This document shows positions 21,101 to 30,895 of a stretch of DNA of 64,000 bases, piece after piece. This DNA is from Apoda limacodes. Lineage: Eukaryota; Arthropoda; Insecta; Lepidoptera; Limacodidae. The translations under genes and the position numbers were made by a program. Numbering within the stretch: position 1 is the first letter of the stretch; each line of letters begins with the position of its first letter. Location: positions 6,076,001-6,140,000 of the forward strand of contig OX291545.1 in NCBI GenBank assembly GCA_946406115.1, in the 5' to 3' direction. The notes below the pieces were generated by a model. That model searched no databases and was not told the DNA's origin. It was given only the letters and a program-made list of their open reading frames with translations.

Positions 21101-21495
21101 ATAATATTTGCCTGTGTGTATATATGTATGTGTATTTTATTATATCTTCAATATGTATATAAATACCTATTTATTAACATATTTGTAAAATGTAAATATG
21201 TATGTTTATATATATGTATATGTATGTCTGGTGTGTAGTGATATATGATATATTAATATAATTTTTAAATCCCGTCATAGAATAATTAAACACTTTTAAC
21301 GTATCACATGGTGCCCCCCTTTGCAATTTGAAAAACTATAGGCAATTGAAATATTACTTAAATTTTTATTTTTTCAAATCAAACTATTTATATTGTAAAT
21401 CTTGTTTATTTTCAATACAAAACATGTATTTATTAGTTGATTCACTATAATATTATAGTATCTATTGGACGCACGCAATAAAACAGTATTGTAAT
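19346..21495 (-). repeat. Repeat X, right copy (inverted), split by LINE-B2
   Basis: Reverse complement of 225-1197. The stretch 19346-19482 matches left-copy bases around 840-925 and 1158-1197, and 20868-21495 matches about 235-840. The LINE at 19483-20867 sits between GCATATATGTATATA and ATATATGTGCGTG, exactly where the left copy is continuous. A (TA)n run at 21073-21096 is part of X. The two copies have diverged with many substitutions and indels. Confidence 0.8.
19483..20867 (+). mobile_element. LINE-B copy B2, 5'-truncated insertion
   Basis: Starts within the RT palm and ends in a tail of tandem ATATC units (about 20845-20867) after AATAAATATATC. It is inserted in repeat X, and short AT-rich target duplications (CATATATGT-like) are seen on both sides. 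Its RT frame is intact from residue 51 of the ORF to the stop at 20691. Confidence 0.85.
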
Positions 21496-21699
21496 TAGTT
21501 TGTAAAACTAGTTGTAGTTAATTCACTTGACAATACAGAAGTTTTCTAAGAAACCCAATTTGAATAAAAAGAGAAGTATTTATATTAAAACCATTTATTT
21601 TATGTTGACTCACAGTTTGCCAATTTTTTTTGAAATTTATTATTTATTTAACAAATAAACTCATATATAAAGTCAAGAAATTATAAAATTAAAAACTAA

Positions 21700-22215
21700 T
21701 AATTAACTAAAATAAAAACTATAAATAAAAAACCTGTTCCAAGTTGACCTGATGGGGCAGTGTACCTAAAAGGCTGGCAGTATTTTCTCGTTGAATTGCA
21801 ATTGAAATTCTTTGAGCGAAATAACTGGCAGCCCTTCTGTCGTGAGACACATCTGTCGTGAGACACATCTGTCGTAAGACACATCGACCAAACGCTTAGA
21901 AATAGCTTTAAACAAAAGACGAGTCCCCGGCGACCATGGCCCCAAGGTTTCAACCGCAAACGGCTCAAAAAAATAACTATTACTTATAGTAGTGTATTTT
22001 CTACGTTAGCGGTGATCGAGGGGATCGATCATGTCGCCGCATTGACAACAATGGGTATATTAGTAACCGCTCCTACACGTAAGCAAGATGCAAGTCGAAA
22101 TGTGGAATTATCCATTAAGGTTTTTGCAGATGGAAGAGCCTGTAACCAAAGCCCTTACTCCCATGTTGAAGCTGCAAGAAGACGAGCACGATCTGCAGAA
22201 TTGACAGCCGTAAAT
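21700..22215 (-). pseudogene. C-terminal region of an RT-linked retroelement protein
   Basis: Minus-strand frames give NSADRARLLAASTWE (22205-22160), LWLQALPSAK and STFRLASCLRVGAVTN (22130-22065). After a deletion they give FAVETLGPWSPGTRLLF (21965-21915), AISKRLVDVSY, and QRISIAIQ-type wording to TASLLGTLPHQ (21745). This order matches the C-terminal part of a family widespread in invertebrates, in which an RT is followed by a cysteine cluster and a restriction-like fold. Those middle parts are missing here. A 16-bp triplication (TGTCGTGAGACACATC, 21838-21885) interrupts the frame. Confidence 0.55.
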
Positions 22216-22219
22216 ATAT

Positions 22220-23744
22220 AATATTTTTTTTAAATAATTTCAACATTATTTCTTTAAGCTATTGCATAGCTTTTATCGCGGGCTCTGAGCGCGGCGACCG
22301 AATTTTGAATTTTATATATTTTTTGATGACAATTATAAGTTTAGGAGCTTTATTAGATTTATTTATAGGTCATGAGAGTCGGAACACGATTGAATAAACT
22401 TGACTCGATACAATAAAATCGCAAAGTTTCCTCTAAATCTTCATTTTTAGAGGGATACTTCTACGGGGAAAATCAGTTTTATTTGCTAGTTATTTAACTT
22501 TTTTCAATGAATTTTCGTCTATGTGTTCCATTATAAATACTTTAGACGCTTATGGTATTATTTATACCGAAAGAGTGTTATTATGTAGCAAAAAGTATAT
22601 TTCATAAATAACGTCGCGTGGGCCGACCATTTCGCCTTCCATCAGTCGGACGCAGCGCCTCATCGAGTACGCAGGTGCGTACAACTGTGTTGCGCCCACC
22701 CCGCTGCCGCCAACGAAAATTTTTTAAACGATATTACTTCTCATTTATTCAATAAAAGAAAAAAAAATGTTTACTTATCGATCACCACGCTCAAAAAGTG
22801 TAACTTGAATCAATATCAAAGAAAACTTGAATTAATATAAAAGAAAAAAAATACTGCATAAATAAATATTTTAATTGCATAAGTTGATTAAAAATGCTAT
22901 GCAATAGCTTTACCGCGGCAGGCCCCGAGCGCCACTGTTGTGTTTTATCCATTTTCGATAGTTCACATTACATGTAGTAGAAGGGCTATATGCAAATGAC
23001 GATAACTTTTGAACTATGCAAAGTAGAGCTATGATTATGATTATGCACATAATATCTTTGTCTTTTTAATAAAAAAAAAGTAAACATTAAAGGGCTAGTT
23101 TTTGCCAAAAGTTTAAAAAATAACAAATAAAATCAGATTTTTTGACAAAAACTGAAATAAACTATTTTTTTTAAGTTGTTTTGGACATTCTTTTTTCATT
23201 TTTGTATTCTATAATGACACGAAATATTATTAAAATACATTTAAAAATTTCATCTGTTGGATGGGTAGATAAGAAATATATACATTTTTTTTGTAGTCAC
23301 ATAAAAAAATAATTTAAATAATTAAGGCACCCCCCCATTCCAAGAGAAGGGAGGGTGGGCCTATATATGGGGGCTTTTTTGTCGATAAAATTGTCATTAT
23401 AACATCACCTTAAATTATCGCTAGCCCTATCCCAAACACACTGTATATAATTGCTTCAACTGTATATTCAATTTTTAATATGTAACTTGGAATGTGATCT
23501 ACATAATAACTAAATGCCTGAATAATGTTATATTTCTAATAATGTACCCGCTTGTGTTGTCTTTCTTTTTGTACTCTTTATTTAACTGATAAATAAATTT
23601 ATTTTATTTTATTGTTTCATTACTCTTTTTCAGATCACTCCTAATTCTTTTAGTAGAGTAGCCTCTAAAATCTTTGTTTTGTTGTATAATGTATAATGAT
23701 ATAAATGTCAAATAAATATTGTGAATGCAAAGTAGTAAAGTGGT
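22220..23744. other. Intergenic with minor repeats
   Basis: Two related words, GCATAGCTTTTATCGCGGGC (22264-22283) and GCAATAGCTTTACCGCGGCA (22903-22922), each followed by GAGCGC, suggest two copies of one small repeat. A GC-rich island lies at 22612-22715 with no clear frame. The A/T-rich end GATAAATAAATTTATTTTAT (23589-23608) looks like a LINE 3' tail, but no coding part precedes it. Confidence 0.35.
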
Positions 23745-23935
23745 TTGTTTACGAGCGTGTTTATGCGAGCGTGTCACCGCGTCGCCGCCCGCGCCGCCCG
23801 CGCCGCTCATACAGAGCCCGCCGCCGCCCGGGCCGCTTCAGTGCGGTGCGCCACGAGCCGCGAGCCACGACCACGTCCCGAGTGTGCCGATACCGTCGCC
23901 GCCGACGGGTTGTGGCCCGTAACAGTGAAGACGAC
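23745..23935 (+). other. GC-rich island, possible 5' exon of a host gene
   Basis: About 190 bases very rich in CpG (CGCCGCCCGCGCCGCC, GCCGCCGCCCGGGCCGC) stand out from the AT-rich surroundings. Several plus frames are open only because the composition lacks stops; none has recognisable motifs. In insects such islands are often 5' exons. A consensus splice donor 300 bases downstream (24251) supports that idea, but no coding sequence is identified. Confidence 0.3.
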
Positions 23936-24194
23936 AAATACTCGATCTTTTGTGCTTGGTTTAGTTATGTGATAAATTCTTTAAATTTAAATATATTTTT
24001 TTCATTAATATCTAATTTTTTCAGTGAGATGTTATGAGTTACGTACCTTCCATTATATTTTAAAGAAACAAACGTTTTTATTTAGAAAAAAATATTGAAG
24101 ATATAGGCTTTAAAATATAAACCACTAACTTGTTCACCTGTATGAGAGGTACTCGTATCGTGGTGCGTCCTCACACGTAATTAATTGTTTTTAC

Positions 24195-24256
24195 GTCCTT
24201 GGATGACCTGAGGAGCATCGCTGCGGCCACGGCACAAGCACGAGCACGAGGTAAGT
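24195..24256 (+). other. Exon-like segment with splice donor
   Basis: TCCTTGGATGACCTGAGGAG runs into ...CGAGCACGAG/GTAAGTGACA, a textbook 5' splice site at 24250/24251. The frame S-L-D-D-L-R-S-I-A-A-A-T-A-Q-A-R-A-R has no ATG and is open only locally. It may be an internal or untranslated exon linked to the GC-rich island. Confidence 0.3.
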
Positions 24257-24390
24257 GACACTTCTATGTAGATACATGTTGTATAAAATAACAAATAAAT
24301 ATATAAGTAGGTATTATTAGTAGCAGTGCGGTGGCGTGCGACGTAAGAGTGACTCACGGTCGCACCCGGCGACTAAAGCTGCGAACAGAA

Positions 24391-24570
24391 TCTAATACCT
24401 TTAAAAGAGCAATTCTTGTATATATGTATATATATAGATGTATCAATATATAATCTATATCTCGGAAACGGCTGCAACGATTTTCTTGAAATTAAGTATG
24501 TACGGGGTTTCGGGGTGATAAATTAATCTACGTCTACGTCGTTTTATCCGTGTTTTCAGGCAATAATAAA
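24391..24570 (+). mobile_element. Helitron 5' end fragment
   Basis: TCTAATACCTTTAAAAGAGC followed by AATTCTTGTATATATGTATA and, later, CTCGGAAACGGCTGCAACGA ... GGGGTTTCGGGG is the 5' portion of a well-known lepidopteran Helitron family. The 3' hairpin and CTAG end are not found, so it is truncated at about 24570. No Rep/helicase. Confidence 0.75.
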
Positions 24571-24774
24571 GTGAATATATCCTGCCATCCATTGGCGACA
24601 GTGCTTGTTTAAAACTGGTTACGCACTAGCATAACACGATTTTACGCCAGGTGACAACTTAAGCGCCGAGTGCACAACGCGAACGGTTCCTACAATTTTA
24701 TTGTCAAACTTTTGTTTTTTAAACCAATTTGCTAGCAATTCGCTAGGGTCTTAGAGGTCACTAAGCCCCCTGTT

Positions 24775-24860
24775 AGACCGAAAATGCAATAGTGACTTGC
24801 TTAGCACCGTGGCGACACGCTAGGCACTGAGCGAGCTACCAGCAGTGCATTTTCTGTCTG
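24775..24860. repeat. Imperfect 86-bp palindrome
   Basis: AGACCGAAAATGCA at the left and TGCATTTTCTGTCT at the right are near-perfect reverse complements, with partial pairing continuing inward (GACTTGCTTAGCACCG against GCACTGAGCGAGCT). It could be the two ends of a tiny MITE. No clear target duplication. Confidence 0.5.
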
Positions 24861-25893
24861 TGAGTTTGAGGCCTAATTAGGGAGACGATTGTACTCTGTG
24901 GATTAATTGCCTGAACTGAACGAAACAACACCCATTAGCACACGAAGGGAGGATATAAGCGCGATCAAGATGCGAGTTATGGAGTTCACGATTAAGGCCA
25001 GATTTCCTAGAAGTGATAGATAAGGGTTGGTTTGTAGATGTTTGGAAAAATATCCTGAAGTCGAAAAACGTTCAGATTTCCCAACAATCAGCAAATTTCC
25101 TTTTGTACATAAAACGGTAGAGCGACAGCCCTGAAACAACTGATTTTATTCATAATTACTATGACCAAAATACCAGACGAAAGAATAAAAATACAGATAG
25201 ATAGTTCTAATAATTTTATTTCTACTTACTGTCATTTTGGCGAACCGAAAAATTAATGCTGCAAGTCTTATTTTATTTTTATCGTATTTATTTTTGGTTT
25301 AAAAATGATATGTGGTTTTAAATTAATTAAAATTATTTATTTGATAAATTTTGGATTTGAACACATAATTTATGACTAACTAATTATCTGACGTGTTAAT
25401 ACGTAAAATCTAATGAAAGTCTATTCCTCTTTTCAAGTTATTGACGTTCAACAATAACTGAAGTGATAACAACTACAATAGTTCATTGGAAGATGAATCC
25501 GGTTACTTTCTGCCATCGCACAGAACTCAGATCCCTATTTCGGAGTTCTAGCTCAGCTGTACAGTTTTATTATGATTATTATGGAATAATAGATGAGCAG
25601 CCACAGGCTAATGTGCCTATATCTAGGTTGGAGTGCATCTGTTCATTTCACTATCACTAGTGATAATATATTTTTAAACCTACTTATATCTAGTACTCTG
25701 TTTTCTACTTCCACAAATATGGAAGTTCTGCACAACTTTTGCTTTTGTGTCTTTTAAGGCACAAGTAAAACGGTTCTGCTTCCATTATTTTCCATTACTT
25801 TTGTTCCACAATTACTTGATGCTTAGTAGGATACACATCATCTTAACTTAAAGCAATATACAACATAATTAATAAAGAAAAAGTATAACTTAC
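24861..25893. other. Intergenic, no gene seen
   Basis: AT-rich; scattered short frames without motifs. It would form the intron after the RBM34-like exon if that exon is genuine. Confidence 0.45.
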
Positions 25894-26433
25894 CTTATAC
25901 TTTTTATATCACCATACTTCCCAAAAAATTTTTTAATCTCTTTTTTTACATTTTGGACTAAATGGTACATTACCTACAAAAGGAGTCCTGTTTAATTCTT
26001 CTACTCTGTTTATTTCTGGCAGTTCTTTCTTGTTTTTATTTTGTTCTTCTTTCTCTTCTTTATCTGAACTTTCTTCTGCTGTTTCTACATACATTATTTT
26101 ATTGTTAGTTATCTCGGTTTCTGATTTAATGTCATGGTCCGATTCATGTTCAGAATCTGAATCCTTGTTTAGATTTCTTTTCATTTACTTGATTAAAATT
26201 TGATTCAGTCTCAAAATATCTTCATTTCCTAATTTTGATTCTTTTTTCTTTTCCTTCTTTTTCTTGCTAACTGATTCATCTGTACTTTCTGTAGTAACAA
26301 CAGTATTAATTGATCTTTCTGTATCCATTATTGATTTTTGTTTCTTTTTATCTTTTATACTCAGGATATTTTTCTCTCAGTTAAGAGATGAACCCTGATT
26401 ATCTAAATGATTAATAAGTAAATCGTTAGTTAC
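25894..26433 (-). pseudogene. Decayed exon of an RBM34-like RNA-binding protein
   Basis: On the minus strand a pyrimidine-rich acceptor (TTTTTTTTAGATTTCAG) precedes 26433, and a donor (AAG/GTAAGT) follows 25894, bounding a 540-base exon. It encodes a lysine/glutamate-rich region (VSKKKKEKKKESK; ETAEESSDKEEKEE) and then the start of an RNA-recognition motif: NRTPFVGNVPFSP with the RNP2 box FVGNVP. A one-base shift leads to VKKEIKKFFGKYGDIKSIR, the first helix and next strand. That layout fits RBM34/Nop12-like nucleolar proteins. Two in-frame stops and the shift show decay. An upstream frame near 26616-26545 (MDYVVGSMAKGQ) might be its first exon. Confidence 0.5.
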
Positions 26434-26929
26434 CTGAAATCTAAAAAAAATCTTAATCTAGTGAATGTGACTTATTATCATAGATTAAATTTCGATTTTT
26501 TGAGTTTGCTTATGAGGTATTGAATTAATCGATTCGATTTCTTTTCAATTCTTGACATACAATACTCTGGCCTTTGGCCATGCTTCCTACGACATAATCC
26601 ATGGCACAATACAAATTTAGCAAAAGTACGAATAAAATTAATTTATCACGAAATCTCAAAATGCAGTAATAAAATATCAAAACTGTAGAAAACACCAACA
26701 CATGGCATTATACTATTTCCATTTCTTTATTTTCTCGATGACAACTCCTGTGGAAACTTGAACGAGCGTCTTTTTTACATTATGTATACATTATTTAATA
26801 AAAATATGACGCTTACGCACGTACAAGGTCATAGCAGAGTCGGATAAACTGATAGGTATGGAGCTATCGATATTAGATTTCATTAAAAGATGTAATTATA
26901 TTATGTTGATTCTTTATTTATTTATTTTA

Positions 26930-27720
26930 ATCAAAATCAGATGAATCGTCACTGTCACTCGATGAGCTCTCCCCAACATTGATTATAAGTTCCTGTACTT
27001 CTATATTATCGAATGCTACATGAATTTCCCATTCCAACGCTATAATGTTTTGGGTTCTTATCACATTTTTTTCCCAGTGTTTGGCAGTTATTTCAGCACA
27101 TACATTTTTTAGTAAATCTTACATCTTGCCGTAAAAGTGTATTTTTTCGAGGGTATTGTTTCAAGCGGCGTGTCCTTTGATTTGTGCCCATATTAGTTCT
27201 ATAGCAATGTACTGGCAATGATACGGCGGAAGTCGAAGAACCCAATGACCACATTCGGCAGCTATTTGTCGGTAGTATATGTTTTAGGGAGGTTTTTTTG
27301 ATTTAAAAATATCCACTTGTTTAAGAATGAAAGTTATTGCTTCAATGATGTAGACTTATTATATTACAAATTATGTTTCTTTGTATCACACAATGTTGTG
27401 CAAGAATTGTTGCGACGGCGCGGTGCACATGCAACCGCGGGCACGTCTGGTCTCGCACTGTCCGTTGACGATTCGAAAGTCATGCGGGCGTGAACACCAC
27501 ATTTTCGCCAGTCAATTATCTTTTATTTTTTATTGGCCTGCGACGGCATTTTATCAATATGTCTGGAGTGATATGTAGCGTAGTCCAAAATAATTATCGA
27601 CGGTTCTTTCAGAGATTGCAACATTTCTTTAAACCATCCTTCGTAAATCTCCGCGTCCATTTCTTCGTGGTAGTGCACTGTTTTCTTTGATTTATAGGTC
27701 AGTAAAGCATCTGACACGAC
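26930..27720 (-). pseudogene. Tc1/mariner-type DDE transposase remnant
   Basis: Minus strand 27717-27523: LTYKSKKTVHYHEEMDAEIY, then PSIIILDYATYHSR with the second catalytic Asp. After a break at about 27520-27300 comes CGHWVLRLPPYHCQY ... IAIELIWAQIKG (27235-27170), which carries the third acidic residue in the 'NPIELxW' box (here IAIELIW). A C-terminal acidic tail (VGESSSSDSDDSSDFD) ends at 26935. The order and spacing are those of Tc1/mariner-like transposases. Terminal repeats are not located. A foreign segment appears to fill 27300-27500. Confidence 0.7.
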
Positions 27721-28599
27721 TGCTTTCGTAGACCCTGCATGGCATATGATTAAGTGTTGGAATTTCTTTGCGCAAAGAATAAGGTACTTGCAGTAAATAA
27801 GGAGCGGTGTCTTTTAAGAGCCGGATTAGAAAAACACACTAATAAAGTTCCTGGCTGCTAGTTCGCATGCACACATAAAAACAACCTATAGGAAAGCATT
27901 ATCCCCCGGCCGCGATGCTCTACCTCCGCCCTCTTGTCATTGACAGTGAGACACTTGTTGACGCGCCCCGTGATTATGGTCAGTATAAAAAATGTGTGTG
28001 TGCTCATAAAAAGTAAAATAAGTCAGTAAAACCTAAAGTTTCTTAATTTTCAACAATTGAACATTGTTCAGTAGTGATAAGTGGTCATAAATCAAGGTTA
28101 GTTTAATTGTATAGTTGCTGTATCTGTATTTTTCTGATAAGTTTTCTAAAAGTTAGGCTAGGGCCAAATATGGGCCACGTGGGTGGAGGTAATTAAAGAC
28201 CGGCCCTTATTATGCTTTCACGTTGCTATATTAATTGGTGTTCCACATTTTTTTTTTAAATCATATTTAATTACACTGTTTTTTACAAATATGAAGCATT
28301 AGACTAGCCTAAATAAATGTGCTAAGCCTTATTAGTCTTATTTTATTATTTCTAATAGTGTACGTACTTACTATATATTTATTTTCTGAAATACCTGGGC
28401 ACTATTACTGAAACAGTCGCCTGCTGCAAAAATATCTTCTCTATCTATTGATTGCTAATATATTTCTATATGCAGGTAAGGACACACTGTAAACCCGTAC
28501 GCAACTCCCACGGGATACGTCACACCAGAGGTGGAGGATGATGTTGCGCACTTGAAAACAATGTGTTTAATTACACGCTTCTTCCGGAAATGGTTGCTC
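27721..28599. other. Intergenic, no gene seen
   Basis: Mixed composition. I can support no coding, terminal or tandem feature. It may include the upstream part of the Tc1-type element or the region before LINE-A copy A2. Confidence 0.4.
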
Positions 28600-30073
28600 T
28601 TGCTTTAAGTTATCCTTCTGGGAGTCGTGCTTTCTGGTCTCTTGCCAAAGCTATCGAAGGTCACTTTTGCCAGTCGTCGTTACCACCACTGCGAAAGACC
28701 GATGGTGACTTGGCCCATAGTGCTAAAGAGAAAGCCGATCTACTGGGCAGTCTCTTTGCCTCAAACTCGAATATGAACGATGAAGGCGCTGTACCATCTA
28801 CTATACCGTGGTGCGGTAAGACCACTCCAGAAATCTCCATAACACAGCGGGAGGTCCGGCGGACGTTGCTTTCTCTAGACGTTCATAAGTCGAGTGGGCC
28901 AGTAGGGTATACCAGCAGTGGTGCTAAAGCAGTGTGCTCCTGAGTTATGTCCTGTACTCACGCGCCTCTTCGCGCTTTCCTACCACACTAGGCAATTTCC
29001 GTCTTCATCGAAGACTGCGAATGTGCACCCGGTGCCCAAAAAGGGCGATAGATCACATCCATCCAATTATTTCTATACCTATTACCTCTTATACTATACT
29101 ACTTATGCTATTACCTCTCTCCTCTCCAAGGTGATGGAGCGTGTGATCAACACACAGCTTCTAAGATACCTAGAAGAACCCGACCAGGTCAGTGACCGTC
29201 AATATGGCTTTCGCCACGGTCGCTTGACTAGTGACCTTCTAGTGTATCTCACACACCGATGGGCACTAGCCATTGAGAGTCAGGGGGAGGCATTGGCATG
29301 TAGCCATCGATATGAAAAAACAATAGATATGGTAACATGACACTGTGGTTCGGAAACCGGCGTAGCCGTTGATAGCGGGGGTGGAGTAGGTGAAGTGGGG
29401 CAAGAAAGTCAGAATTTTTATTCCAATTTAAACCTTATGTTTATTGCATAAGGCTTACACTTTGACACTAGTGACATCTTGTGATGAGTAGCAGTACTTT
29501 AATTTTACATTAGACCCAGTGTTGTTCCTGTGGCGATATGAACAAAATTATCGATAGATTACTATGATGTTTGATGATCAAAAATATCTTTGGAAAATTC
29601 AAAGTCCTAACTAACTATCAACACATATTTTTATATTATCGGTAGTAAAATCATTCTGAATCTATAAAATCGTAAACTAAACTGGCGATTTTAGGCTTTT
29701 TAAAAGTCTAATTTAATGAAATATACTTAGATTATAAATGAACCTAAATAATTTAATTCTAATTAGTTTGCAGTGGACATATAAAACAGCAAATAATATT
29801 GTGATTTAGATAGTACATAGTTGGAATATAGATATACTTTACCTTACCTTACTTGTACCTTTATGCTTTAACTTAACTTTGTTTAAACACGCATTACGTT
29901 AAAACGGCTAAATTAGTTCAAAATTTAAACTTTACCGTAAGCTTTAGTTTTATCGAATTTGATTCATGGCATGAAAATATATAGAACGCTAAAAGTTTTA
30001 TCATAAAAATAATAAATAATATGAGTTTTAATTTAATTTAATTTAATAATATGATTTGAAGTTTGAAAAATAA

Positions 30074-30334
30074 TCTATACTTATATACTATTATCAAATA
30101 AATGTAAAAGTTTGTTTGTTCTTCCTTTACAACGCCCGAGAGCATCATATAAACCTAAAATTTGGCCCAGAGATAGTATAAAATACCGAGAAGTCCAAAG
30201 TACCCGTAGAAATAACTATAACCAAATTACACGCGGACGAATTATAGCTTCAGCTGTAGCTTGCTATTGCAAACTTTCTTTCTAAAAAAAGAAGTTTCAA
30301 ATTTAGTGCAGTCAGAGCAGCAGGCAAAAGCTAG
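30074..30334 (+). mobile_element. Helitron-like fragment inside the hAT element
   Basis: Starts TCTATACTTATATACTATTA after A, and ends GCAGGCAAAAGCTAG before T. The interior has AAAGTTTGTTTGTTC and ACGCGGACGAA, typical of short lepidopteran Helitrons. The 3' hairpin is degenerate. Confidence 0.65.
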
Positions 30335-30636
30335 TTATAGGTTTTACTCCACATACAGTACTCGTATTATTTTCCAGACGTTAAGAAGTCTCGCAAAAGC
30401 ATGCAAAAGTTAACAATCACATAACATAAAGCTTAACAAAAAAGCGAAATAAAAACATTATCCAAGTCCATCATCCTGTATATTAAATAAAACAACGAAA
30501 CACTTCTATAAATCACAGGAAAGCTCGGGGCTAGACAAATTCTCTAAAACTATATTTACTTTGACACAATATTATACAACAGTTTCTTACTGACTAGATT
30601 TTGCCCATCAGCTCCACCCGCCCTAAATTAACTGGT

Positions 30637-30895
30637 TATCGGCGGGAATTTTTTACGAAAACTCCTTGATGGTACTATGAAAGTTTGCTATGTAAAGTTG
30701 TAGTTAGTACAAGTGGAAATTGTGAAAAGTGGGGACTTGTGAATTTTCCGGGATAAAAAAATAGCCTTTTTTCTTTCTATTCCAGGACTAAACCTAAATG
30801 TGTGCCAAATTTCATCCCGCTCCGTCCAGTGGTTGACGCGTGATTGAGTAACAAAAATCCAAACTTTCGCATTTAAAATATTATTCGGATGAAAA
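30637..30895 (+). repeat. Lepidopteran interspersed repeat (LINE/SINE 3'-type)
   Basis: Contains GGGATAAAAAAATAGCC, GTGCCAAATTTCATCCCGCT, CCGTCCAGTGGTTGACGCGT and ACTTTCGCATTTAAAATATT, a string of phrases that recur in this order in lepidopteran interspersed repeats. No coding part. Confidence 0.6.

Noticed and set aside
23705..24037. Arginine/alanine-rich proteins in three overlapping frames
   Set aside because: All frames are open because of GC-rich composition; none has motifs, and they cannot all be real.
27381..27690. Two small plus-strand frames
   Set aside because: They lie opposite the Tc1/mariner-type transposase remnant, which has catalytic motifs on the minus strand.
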